DNA of 64,000 nt, from contig VIIQ02000107.1 in assembly GCA_007449985.2 (NCBI GenBank), forward strand, positions 62,001-126,000, written 5' to 3'. Positions 51,901 through 62,550 of the stretch are shown piece by piece. A program made the position numbers and the translations under genes. The notes under the pieces were generated by a model. That model made no database searches, was not told where the DNA came from, and saw only the letters and a program-made list of their open reading frames with translations. How positions within the stretch are numbered: the stretch's first letter is position 1; each line of letters starts with the position of its first letter. This DNA is from Desmodesmus armatus (Eukaryota > Chlorophyta > Chlorophyceae > Sphaeropleales > Scenedesmaceae).

Positions 51901-54213
51901 GTGCGGCGGCGGTGCGGTGTGTGGCAAGGGGTGCTGGCGCGAAGGGGTGAGAGGGCCCTTACTGTGATGGGAGGGAGCGGGAAGGGTGTGGAGGGACATG
52001 CGACGCAAGCTTCAACAGAGTGAGGTCGGCTCAGGGTATGGATGCGGCTGTGGGTGCTGTTGTGCCCTGGACACATTGAGAGCTGCAGCATGTCTACCAT
52101 CACTTGTAGCCGGGTCGCTTGCAGAGCCAGATTCATACCTTCAATGACATCGCATCCTCTACAAACATTCTACGGACCCTCCTGTCTTTTGCTGTCCCGT
52201 GCGCCGCTGGGTGTCTCGCCGTGCATGTTGCGTCTGCTGTTGTGGCTGGATGCAACAACAGATCACTGTTGATGGCGACACCAGCACCAACGACACAGTC
52301 ATCGGCCTGGCCAGTGGCAAGTCTGGTGCTGCTGAGGTGACTGATGCCAGCAGCCAGGACGGCAAGGTGCTGGAGGCGGCTCTCACAGCACTGCTGCAGG
52401 TGAGGGGGGCATGCTAGCTTCTTGCAGTGCCTTTTGGGCATGTGAAGTGGAAGGGCGGGGAGCTGAGCAGGTGCCAGGTGCATTTTTTGATCTTTTGGGG
52501 GGGGGGCTATATTGACCTTGGAGGTTGTGGAGGGGGGGGGGGTGTCCTGCCAACAGCTGAGGTGACAGGCGCCAGGGCGGCAAGGTGCTGGAGGCAGCAC
52601 TCACAGCACTGCTGCAGGCGAGGGGGGCTGCTACTAGTAGTCGTACTGCTTATCGCATCGTCCTGTGCCTCATAAAAGTCCCTGGGGGGGGCTGAGCAGG
52701 TGCTAGGCAACTTTTGTAGTGGGGGTTTTCATTGTCCTGAATCATCTTCTGGTGTTGGTGTCACCAGACACAGTGCGTCCTGTATACATGCTGCCATTCA
52801 TTGCTCACGTGTGGACGTCGCGGGTGCTGTCTGTAGGGCCTGGCAAAGAGCATTGCATGGGATGGTGAGGGTGCCACCTGCTTGATGGAGGTGGAGGTGA
52901 TTGGAGCCAAGTCTGATGCTGATGCACGCACGGCAGCCAAGAGTGTGGCAGGGTCCAGCCTCGTAAAGAGTGCCATCTTCGGACACGACCCCAACTGGGG
53001 ACGCATTGCTGCTGCTGCGGGCTACTCGGGTGAGCGGGGGAGTGTTGGGGGGCTCTGGTGGGTAAGACACTGGGCTTGAATCCGCACAATGCAAGTTCAG
53101 AAACAGTGTCGGGGGGGGGGGGGCATGTGCGAGCTGGGGGCAGGACTGGCACTTGCCCTCACCAGGCTGGTGCTTGAATCTCCTTGCTCCCTCGGGCACC
53201 AGCAGCAAACAATCCCCAACTCACCCTTGCCCATTCCACAACACCCCTACCCACAAAGAGCGTATTCACTCCAGCAAGAAATGCCCATGCTAGGTGGTTG
53301 CTGAAATGGCAACCTTTTGCAACTCACTGTCAATAGCTGTGCAATCTGACCATGGATGGCTCCCCCCTCTCCCTCTTGGCGCTGTGCTAACCCGTGTGGT
53401 TTGTTGCTTGCTTGCCTGCTGGCTGCATCTGCAGGTGTTCAGTTTGACCAGAACGAGCTGGCGGTCAAGCTGGGTGATGTGCAGCTGATGCAGGCGGGTC
53501 AGCCCCTGGCATTCGATGCCAAGGTGGCCAGCAAGTACTTGAAAGACACATGCGCAAAGCACGGGACCGTCAACATCTACGTAACTGTTGGCAAGGGCGC
53601 GGGCAAGGGTGCGTGGATATGGTTTCTACGTTGCAGCTTTGTGCAGATGCCGCCGGCAGCTACAGATCTTGCTATTCACAGGATGAAGCTGTCGTGCTTG
53701 GGGTAGTTGGGGACAGAGAACAAAGCAGTTGGGGCGCATTTCATGATGTGCAGTCCTCTGGTGGCAGGTTACAAGGACATGCATTGACGCTGACGATGAA
53801 TTGAAGCAGATATGGCTGTGTTGGCGGGTTGTCCTGACAGTGGTCTCGGAGCAACCTTGCATGATCCTGAATTTGCCTGGCGTGTGTGTGATTTGTGGCA
53901 TGCAGGCATGGCCTGGGGCTGCGACCTGTCGTACGATTACGTGAAGATCAATGCAGGTACGTCACCAGCTGCACAGGGCAATACAGTGTCAAGTGAATGC
54001 GACTCACTGCTGTGCACTGCTTGAGGACCAAGCAGCACTTTCTGTTCATCCCCTTGTTGATGTATCAAGAGTGCAAATACAAGTCAGGCTCCAGAAGGTG
54101 TATGATCTTGAGAGGGCGGGGCTGTTGTTCATGTGGATACTGCAAATGCTGATGATGAACCATATTGAATCGTGCTGTCACTGTTCACTTGTGCTGCAGA
54201 GTACACAACCTGA
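48974..54213 (+). CDS. ARGJ: Plastid arginine biosynthesis protein ArgJ (glutamate N-acetyltransferase)
   Basis: ArgJ transfers acetyl from N-acetylornithine to glutamate in the cyclic arginine pathway; some members also use acetyl-CoA. Twelve exons join in phase to 471 residues: 48974..49019, 49146..49195, 49306..49444, 49827..49990, 50529..50658, 51144..51292, 51618..51785, 52262..52399, 52837..53029, 53435..53608, 53906..53956 and 54200..54213. The first ~40 residues are a basic transit peptide spread over two tiny exons. Landmarks: [59 protein letters not shown], the autoprocessing site in [12 protein letters not shown] (cleavage before Thr makes alpha and beta chains), [25 protein letters not shown] and a terminal VKINAEYTT. 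Exons 6, 7 and 8 have ghost edges; introns 4 and 5 have hairpins. Confidence 0.94.
50219..50323. repeat. 105-nt foldback hairpin in ArgJ intron 4
   Basis: Arms 50219-50266 and 50276-50323 (48 nt each) have five mismatches and a 9-nt loop. The ends are GGCAGAGCACGGCGCCC and GGGCGCCGTGCTCTGCC. A further related piece (GTTGTTGCGCAGCA) lies just upstream near 50192-50205. Confidence 0.9.
50756..50936. repeat. Long imperfect foldback in ArgJ intron 5
   Basis: Arms 50756-50820 and 50870-50936 are about 65 nt each, with mismatches and a small indel. The core is GCCCCAGCCAC.ACAACCGT against its complement. They flank a 49-nt loop. The motif TTTGTAGTACAA sits in direct orientation at the inner edge of both arms. 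Confidence 0.78.
51000..51048 (+). repeat. Ghost copy of ArgJ exon-6 start
   Basis: GTGTGATTGGTTGCCGCTCA then AAGATGGACGCAC matches the real exon-6 start at 51144 (GTGTGATTGGCCGCCGCATG then AAGATGGACGCC). The acceptor is degraded (CCAAG). Confidence 0.85.
51514..51566 (+). repeat. Ghost copy of ArgJ exon-7 start
   Basis: CCTCCCAG acceptor then [17 protein letters not shown], against [18 protein letters not shown] in the real exon at 51618. The frame hits a stop shortly after. Confidence 0.9.
51860..52025 (+). repeat. Two ghost copies of ArgJ exon-7 end
   Basis: The real edge ([16 protein letters not shown], 51739-51785) recurs at 51860-51902 ([15 protein letters not shown]) and 51989-52025 ([16 protein letters not shown], with CGACGCAAGCTTCAACAG then AGTGAGG). 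Both are in the downstream intron. Confidence 0.85.
52556..52630 (+). repeat. Ghost copy of ArgJ exon-8 end
   Basis: GCTGAGGTGACAGGCGCCAG then GGCGGCAAGGTGCTGGAGGC and CACTGCTGCAGGCGAGGGGG copies the real terminus (52332-52409). The donor is changed from GGTGAGG to GGCGAGG. Confidence 0.9.
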
Positions 54214-55239
54214 GGCATCAAGGCATGGTGACCCTCAGCAAGCCGTAATTCACAGCGCATGCGGCCAGGTTCACCATGTCGGCAGCAGCATGGTGAACAT
54301 TTTATTGGGTTTGCTCACGTTTGAAAGGTCATTTTCCAGCACTAGTGTTTGTTGCAGCTGTACGTCAAGCACTGGTTGGCCGTTGTGTTCAAGCAATACA
54401 CTCTTCCTGAAGCTGGACTATGTGTAGACTGCTGCTGGCAGCACATCTGGCGTGTTGCATGCTGCAGGCCTGCCGCAAGGCAGTGTCTGTGAGCTTGTGT
54501 ATCTGGCCTTGGTTTTGTAGCTAATTGGTAGAACGTTTTTTCTGCTGTATGTGCAGCAAATGCACCAGGCTTGGGAGCAACACTGATGATATCAAGCTGG
54601 ACACCTACGTGCATTGTACAGCCTGTCACCATACACTGCACAACGTAGGAGACGCAGCAGTAACCAGCTGGCATGACGGTGGCTTTGCAGTGTCTAATCA
54701 CAGGATTCCTTAGCATAGGCCTGTATGCTGCAGCATGCTGAGCAACCCAGCAGCTGCACAGCAAAATGCGCGCTGGTCCAATGGTGGTCCAATGATGCGA
54801 TAGTGCATTGCTCAGCCGCCAACATAGCAGGCATGCAATGCATAGTGCGTATTGGTGCATTCACAACATCCGATGATACTAATGCGTGTGGCATGATCAA
54901 CACAAGCGACGCCCGGTGTGAAGCGCGCAGAACAAAACTCGTGCGAGTTGGTCGCACACCTGCGGAGGTTCATATGATGCCCCTGGCTGAAGAAATAAAA
55001 GATAGAGCTAAATATACATATTGATGAGGACTTGCACGCACCATTTCTTAGTACCGATGCCTGACGTGTGCGAACGTCACAGCTGCCCCTGTGAAGTGTG
55101 ATGCCGAGGGAGCTCTTCCGACCAGGTCGTTTCGCTGTGCACTGTAATTCTGGACAGCAAGCCTGTACGTCCCTTCAGTGTTTGTCAGCAGCAGTGCATG
55201 TGTTTCAGTGGAGGCAGGTTCGTCTTCAGGACCTGAGTC
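54214..55239. other. Region between ArgJ and the next gene
   Basis: ArgJ 3' UTR and upstream region of the next + strand gene. No confident exon was found. Confidence 0.45.
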
Positions 55240-56742
55240 ATGGCAGCATGCTCAGGCGAATGCAGCAGTGGCTCTGTCACAGGGGACCCCTCTGACCTAG
55301 GGGGAGGTGACTCAGACCCCCCAGCGTTCATTCCACCACTGAACCACAACACAGTCGTAGTAAGCACTGCCGCCGGTACCGTCAAGCTAGCCCCCACCCA
55401 GGAACTCGTTCCCTCAGGCGGGATGAAAACCTTCAACGCCCTGCACACCATGGCCATGCTGGTGAAAGCACAGCCTGGGTTTGTCGGTCTTCGGCAGTAT
55501 GCCAAGACTGCAGAGCAGCACGCAACCGTGCTGGCAGCAGTGATGCTGATCCTGCTGCAGCGAGAGGCGTTCACGAGTGTCACGGTGTTGCGCGGCCCTG
55601 TGCACTTCGCCCGGCGTTGTGACAACGAGCAGTGATGTCACGGAGGGCTTTGAACAGCTGCGAGCCCAGCGTGCTGCTGGTGAGGAGGAGGACGAGGCAT
55701 CGTTGGACCGCATGGGCAAGCTGCTGCGCAGTAAGTACTGCTGAGCTGGTAACCTACCCAGTCGCAAGCCTACTCAGAGCAGCGATCGCTGCATCAACGT
55801 GCACTGCAGAGTGGAATTTGGTGGTGAAGCCCAAGAGGCTGGCTTTGTATGCACTGCATACACAAGGCCTGTGTGATGACACTGTAGCGTAAGCAGGGCC
55901 TGTGGAAGCATAAGAACTAAAGCTGTGGCACCAGCAGGGACACTGTCAGTGACAGCTTAGGGGCCTGCATCGCAGCAGCGTGTGAGGCAGCGAGTTGGCA
56001 GGACCCCTTGAGGGCCGCTGTTGTGTTGGGTGTATACACTGTACGTAGTACGTAGTTGGCGGGTACATGTGTATTGTTTTTGTGTAAGGCACTGGACCTG
56101 AACCAAGCCAATGCAGTCCTGCTATGTGTGCAGGTGTGTGTGCATGTCAAATGGTGAAGCCGCTGTTGTGAGTGCTGCTGGGACCTGCAAAGGTGGCTGA
56201 CAAGCCCAATCTGACCTGCCTGTGCTCTCTGCCATGCCGTGCTGTGCTTCCTGCTTGTTTCTGCTGTGTTGCACGTCTGCCCTATGGGTTGAATCGCCCT
56301 GGCAGTGATCCTGCAGCTGGAGGCCATGTGGGCCAAGGGCGTCACTACACAGATCATCAGGGTGTCACTGCTCCAACCTAACGCCTGGCCTATTGAGGCT
56401 GCGCAGCTGGCTGACGAGGCCGACCGGCAGTGTGGCATGTATGCAGTGCTCACCAGCGACAGCAGCATGATCAGTGTGCGCTGCGACAACATCACAAACG
56501 ACGTCGTCAGTCTGAAGCTGGGCGATGCTGACCGTTGTAAGCCCAGCAACGAGGCAATCAGCATGCTGCAGAGCCTGCAGCACCCGGAGCAGCTGCCCGA
56601 CGCGCAGCAGGACGGCATTGAGGAGGGCGGCAGTGGTGATGGTGCTGCGCCCGGCAGCAGCAATGAGGAGGGTGGTGATGGTGGTGGCAGTGACGGTGGT
56701 GATGGTGGTGACAGGCCTGCCAAGCGACCCCGCACAGACTAG
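55240..56742 (+). CDS. Unrecognised gene with acidic, nuclear-looking C-terminus
   Basis: The frame from the ATG at 55240 runs MAACSGECSSGSVTGDPSDL ... FNALHTMAMLVKAQPGFVGL ... HATVLAAVMLILLQREAF. It must then shift by one to EGFEQLRAQRAAGEEEDEAS, either through a ~45-70-nt intron between ~55569 and 55646 or an indel. Exon end at 55730 (GTAAGT). Final exon 56306..56742 in phase: ILQLEAMWAKGVTTQIIRVS, QLADEADRQCGMYAVLTSDS, ISVRCDNITNDVVSLKLGD, then an acidic Gly/Asp/Ser tail ending RPAKRPRTD, a likely nuclear localisation signal. I do not recognise a family. The exon boundaries in the first half are unresolved, and the start could be further upstream. Confidence 0.5.
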
Positions 56743-59066
56743 TCGACTGCAGCACCGCTGCTTGTGGTTTTGCATGCACAACCAGACCCTTTAGGAAAAG
56801 TATCCTTTTGGTCTGGACCAGAAGTGTGGCTTCTGGTTTGACTGTTTGGACTCTCCCTGAGCCGACTTTGATTTTTTCCCGAGTGCCGCAGTCCGGGTGA
56901 GTGACCAGGCTCAGGTGTGTGGATTCATGTGACGGTTCACTGTACAGTGTGACAGTGGGGCGTGCCACGCTCCACTGATGGCGTGTTGGGCTCATGCATC
57001 AGTGTGGATTTGGGTGATGCCATCAGTGAGTGACTCTCTGTGTCGCTGGAAACAGGGTTACCCCAAGCGTTCAAAGTCACTGCCACTGCATCAGGCTGAT
57101 GTTACCGAAAGGGGCCATTTGTGCTCTATTGGAGTCAGGGGACCCTCAAGGTCATTCAATTCACTGAATGGAACAAAACTTGATACCTGAAGCAGGTTCA
57201 CCAACCTCTGCACGGTCAGCCGAGCAACCTGGCATGCAAGGCGCTCGCCACAACAGCGCAAGTCACAAGTCTGCATCAAGCACATGACAAAGGCTATGAG
57301 CTACCAAAGCAGCCAGACGCGGCACCGTGCTTGAAGCAGCCTGGTTATGCCGCATGCTAAGCCTGCATCAAAAGATTATGGGCTCTGTGTATCTGCAAGA
57401 CGCCAGATACAACCTGGATAGGCAGTCATTGCGACACAATGATGCTGTACGAAGGGTCAAAGAAGGGTCAAAGAAGTCACTCGTTTTGCTTGGGTTGCAG
57501 AGGATTGCAAGTCAAAAAGGGTGTGCACAGCAGCTGGCCATTGCACTTGCAATGACACAAGAAAGCGCCACTGCCAGATGCTACCCACTATGCCGACGAC
57601 CCCCTACCTGGGGTAGCCCCCCCCCCTTACCCAGAGCTTCTGGGTACGGGTGAGCGACCCCTCGGGTATGGCACTGCCGCTGGGCAGCCCCTGGGTAGGG
57701 GTGGGTAGGGTGCGGGCACCCCTACCCGGGACTGACACACCGTAACCAAGGGGTAACCAGCCTTGACTAGTGTTGATTAGGGGCCTGCAAGACCATGCTG
57801 GACTCATTTGCGTAGTCTAATGCCTTCACTGCTGCCAGTGTGTGGTGCTGTGCGCAAATTTGATTGCGTGGCAGGCATGGAGGGGGCAGTACTCTGTCAG
57901 CATCACCGGCAGGGCAGGAGAGGGGCCGTCACAGTGCGGTTTCATACGCGCAGATGCTGGATGCTGGATGAAAGTCCAATCTGCATCTGCTGGAACTGGA
58001 GTTTGAGTGTGAAAGAATGCAATGGTGTAATGCTTGACACTGCACATGCTAACTATCATCAAACAGAAGCAAAAGTAGCAAGCACACATGCATTTCCAGG
58101 ATGCATGCATGGCTCCAAACTGGGCAGGGCTGTTGCTGGCGCAGCACACTGAGCAATACATGCAATCAGTTTCAGCACAAGCACAACCACTGTAAGCACA
58201 AGCGCAGTCGCTGTGCACCAGCTGCAACCCGAGTGTCACAGTAAAGCACAAGAATACACTCCTGCTTATGGACCCTGAGCTTCTCGTTGGGGTCAACCAG
58301 CTGTGTACCACCATCAACGCTGTGGCAGTGATTCCACAGGCAGGCAACAACGCTGATTGACCTAGTAATGCTCAACACATGGGTGTGCACTGGGAGTGCA
58401 TGTCCTGCGAACAGTGCGTTTGGTTGCCTTCTGCCCCTGCTGCGCTGCTCCTTCCTGATGCTGCCCCTTTCCGACGCAGTGTATGACTTCTAGGAATATC
58501 TTGCTGTCCTTGAAACTATTGAACATTGTCGCACAAAGGTTTCAGAGCCTCAACAAGCCTTGCAGGGTATGAAACTCAGAGCAGCACTCCCAGTCACTGC
58601 ATGTGTCTGCAAATAGCCAAGCAGCACGGGCTGTAGTGGGCCATGCAGTGCAGCCAGCCTGTCTGTGACATTTGTCAGGAGCAGTAAGGGAGTTGGAGGC
58701 AGCTTTGGAGTCAACAGTTGGCAACATCAGCCCACCACGCAGTGACTGCCAACTGACTACAGGTGCCCCGGGTATCGGTACTAATAAGGTCCACACCTGT
58801 TGGAACCCCATGCGGTTGCCAGTGTACGAGCAAGAGACTTGACAACGAGGGACTGATGCAGCCTGCAACCAGAAGCCCAGTAAGTCAACGGCAGACCCCT
58901 GTAGTTTGAACAGACTGTCAGCAGGGCTTACAGTGGCAACGTCAACTTGCCTTGCCCATCCGTTGAAACATCCGCAGCGTGGTTCATTTGCTCTTAGAGC
59001 TTTGCTTGCTCTGCATGCACCCACAACCTCTGAGATTATCGGGGTGGTTGGTTCCGGACGTCTCAG
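56743..59066. other. Gene-poor region
   Basis: No exon with convincing splice context. 57600-57760 is a G/C-rich island of GGGTA and CTACCC words that resembles 61265-61500. The rest is unremarkable. Confidence 0.4.
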
Positions 59067-60439
59067 CCGCAGCTCGTTCTGATCCGGGGTTGCTATCACG
59101 TGCATCCGCACAGACTTATGCAATGTTTCAACGCGCTGATGTGCCTGAGCGGCCGCGACACAGCGACAGCAAAGTGGTTGACAGCAGGAGCAGATTGCAG
59201 ACCCTGGAGGCAGGGGCTGTACCTGGCAATGCACAGCATGCCCAGACCTGTTGCGGTCTCTTACGAGCTTCTCTTGAGTGAACGAGTGAGCCACATGCAG
59301 GGTGAGTCTAGCCATGGAGAAGGATGGAACCAACTTGCTCATGGCTCAGATCAAGACAAATCTTGCAGTGCTCAGCATTGCTGGCAATATCAGGGGTTAG
59401 CACACATACAAGGCTTTCAACAGTTAGAAGCACGTTTATTGAGCACGTTCATTGAGCAAAGCAGCAATGCACTGCTGCCGTTGTACTGTTCCTGCCACAA
59501 CGCCTGTGTGTATGCTCAGTGCTCAGACACGATGGTGCTGCCCTTGCATGTGCGTGCAGGAGGTGCTGCTTTGTGGCTATTCATCTGACCAGGGACGCGG
59601 CAGAGCCCAAAATGCTCTTTAAATCAGGATGCTTCGAGCAGCACGGTGAGCTCTTGACTGCAGCCGAGAAGCTTCACAACCAGATTGTGCTGCCCTGCCA
59701 ATTCACATACACTTGCAACCGTGCTGGGTGCTGTGCAGTTGACAGCGTGTGCTTCTGCAATGTTGGCATGCTGTGGCAAGCTTGCATGTTCTGATTTTGT
59801 GACTCAGTGCTGTGCTGTCCTGCTGCCACTGCTCGTTTTTGCCCTGCAGTCAAGCAGTGGGTTGAGTCGGCGACCAGGGTACACCAGATGTGCATGCAAG
59901 CTTGCCGACCTACTAAATGTTGGCCCGCTGGGCATGCTAGGTGCCTGCAAGTACCCAGAGGCTCATCCTGACGCCAACATGAGCAAGGAGGCAGGCCGCA
60001 TGACAGGTGGAAGCAGACATGAACAAGGCTACATGCAGCATGCAGGTGAGGTTGGCAAGGGGCCATGCCGGCATGGCTGCCGGCAAGTTGTATGACAAGT
60101 GCAAGTTGTGCTGACTGCAGCGGCAGGGGGACACCCTTTTGCACATGTCGGTGGGACCCAGTGCAGTAATGTACTGCCAGACAGCTAGGTCTGGGGCAAG
60201 GTTATCACCCTAAATTACATGCCAACACCATGTGTATTGCCACATGGCTTGCACTTGTGTGGCGGGGCAGCTCCATCAAGCTGCTAGGCAAGTTGCTCAG
60301 CTTGGACAGTGATACTGACAATGTCTAAGGTATACAGGCTATGTGACGACATTTCTGTTCTGCATCACGTTGCTTGCAGGAGAGCAATAGGCTGCGCACT
60401 GCATTTGTGAGCCACCTGACGGAGCTGAAGATGCACTGA
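59067..60439 (+). CDS. Tentative spliced gene of unknown function
   Basis: Exon-like pieces with splice signals: 59067-59301 (after CTCAG; HRLMQCFNALMCLSGRDTAT, GLYLAMHSMPRPVAVSYELL; donor GTGAGT); about 59560-59645 (FVAIHLTRDAAEPKMLFKSG, donor GTGAGC); 59850 onward (after CTGCAG; VKQWVESATRVHQMCMQ), which joins the previous piece in phase; and 60380-60439 (after TTGCAG; ESNRLRTAFVSHLTELKMH then TGA). The first and second pieces do not join in phase as drawn, and no start codon exon is identified. No family is recognised. It may be a real gene with missing exons or chance open frames. Confidence 0.28.
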
Positions 60440-62550
60440 AGGACACTCGGGAGGCCGTCTGACCCTGCGCAACAGCGACTAGCTCCACCACGTGTGCAGT
60501 GCAGCACCAGCAGCTGCAGCCTCACTGCCAAGCTCCTGGGCAGGACACTGCACTGAAGCACAACTCCCCACAGCAGTGCAGCAGCTCTGCTGACTGTAGT
60601 CATGCCTGGTTGGACAGCCCAGATGCGGCTCTAGTCAATAGTGCGCCCAGCAGCAATTGCGAGGGGAGGAAAGCCCTGAACCCTGTACTGTGCATTCCAG
60701 CACACTGCATGCTTTTGCATTTCACCAGCCACCCATGTGTTGGATGACTGGCATGGCAGTAATTACTTTTAAACTATGAGTTACTCTTCTTGTGAGGGTA
60801 ATGTTTGAGTAGCATCCTTGTGCAGGCACAAGCAGTTCGAGCAGCTGCATGCATTTAGTGGCACAGCAGTGTGCATCGCATTTGTAGCGTCGCTGGATGG
60901 TTTGACTGATTCCGTTGTCAACTTGCATTGCTGTTGGGTTTGCTGTGCAGCACGCAGTGACTTGCAGGGCATAGCGATGCCTGGGACACTTTGCAGAGCA
61001 TGCAAGTGTGCTCTCACTGGTGTAATGGTGTGCAGCAAGTGTGCACAGGGATGCAACACGTTAGGTTGTGGTTGCTGGGCTGACGCATCATGGACTTTCA
61101 ACAGTAGAAGTGCAGCGACACCAAGCAACTTCTAGGGTGACGAGCTGAAAACCCAGCCAGTAGCCAACAATACACAACAGGCAGAGTGACCTGTCACAGC
61201 AGTACCGACAAACACAATCTATACTGGGCAGAGCAGAGGCTCTAGGGCAGTTTCGTTCAGCATATCCAAGACATGCCCAGGGCGCGGGCTAGGTACCCCT
61301 GACCACGCATAACCAGGCATACCCAGACACATCCCCACACCCTACCCGCACAGCCGGCGGGTAGGCAGCAGCTACCCCCTGCCCCAACCCTACCCGCTGA
61401 GCCGGGTACCCCCTGGAGAGGGTCCAGGTACCCTCGGGTAAGTCCAAAAATGGAGACGGTACCCGGGTACCCTCGGCAACTGAAGAGGGGGGTACCTGAG
61501 GTAGGGGGTAGTCGGCATAGTGTACCTCTGGCTGTGTTGGTTGCACTGGCATGACAGCCTGCCAAACATCAGCACATCTGTTGCTTGCTGTCATGCAGGC
61601 ATGACTAAGCACCCCATGCTAATGCAACCACAGACATGCATTCCATACACCTGCTGATGGGAACAGTCTAGCGCAAACATACGCCTGTGCATGGATACGC
61701 TCGCCAACCAAAACCACAGCCACCGGTGGCTGTGACGGACGGTACCGTGGCTGTGACGGCCACAGACATCAGCATGAGACAGACAACCACCATGATATTA
61801 GAAACAACAATACATGGAAGCAAGGACCTAAACCCATCAAGAGGAAGGAACCCTGCAAAAACGTATGCCAGTTGATTGGCATGTGCGCACCTTCCAAACT
61901 GCGCATGGCTACTAGCCCTGACCAACCCTAATAGGTGCACCCACACGGTTCTGGCAATCACATTATTGACACAAACACCTGCAGTTGCTTTCAAACCGCA
62001 TCGAGTACGCAGGTGTGCGTTTGAATGTACAATTGCAGCACAGCACAGCACAACACACAGCAGGGGAGGAAGGTGCTGCATCCTGCTGGATCAAACACTG
62101 CTGGGGTCGACGTCTAGGTGCAAAGCTGGCACGCTTGCCGCATTGCCGCATTGCACTGCAGTGCATGGCAGTGCAGCCAGGCCATGGTGGCACCACATGC
62201 CGCCTAGCAGCATCGAACCCATGACCTGGCCAGTGCAGGGCATTGGCAGCTGTGCTGCAACTGTCACCAGCAAAACTGGCCCCTCAGTCTGCCAGTTGCC
62301 GCAACAAAATGTTTTTAGGTCCCGAGGGGCCGGTGGGGGCAGGGGCACCCCACACCAGCTGGCCACACACAACTCAGCTAAGTAAAAACCCGGATACCCT
62401 TATGAGGATAAGTATCCTGACATAACCGGCCCGCAAGGCAGCCGTCGGGCCCGTGGGCATAGCATGGCGTCTCAGGACTCCTGCCTCCAGGGGGCCAGCC
62501 CTTCTCACTCCTGCTGCTATGCATGTGTGTGCATGTCCTCGGCAAGTCAG
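60440..62550. other. Intergenic region with GGTACCC-rich island
   Basis: 61265-61500 is dense in GGTACCC and CTACCC words, including the palindrome GGTACCCGGGTACC near 61459. 61714-61733 is a perfect 20-bp palindrome (CACAGCCACCGGTGGCTGTG). No gene is seen. Confidence 0.45.

Noticed and set aside
53073..53100. TTGAATCC box resembling a tRNA B box
   Set aside because: No cloverleaf can be drawn; it lies in ArgJ intron 9.
58542..59342. 266-residue minus-strand open frame
   Set aside because: No splice context, no domain and cysteine-rich random-looking composition; it overlaps the opposite-strand candidate exon.
62190..62260. tRNA-like GGTTCGATGC box on the minus strand
   Set aside because: The presumed T-arm does not pair and no acceptor stem or A box fits, so it is not a tRNA gene.
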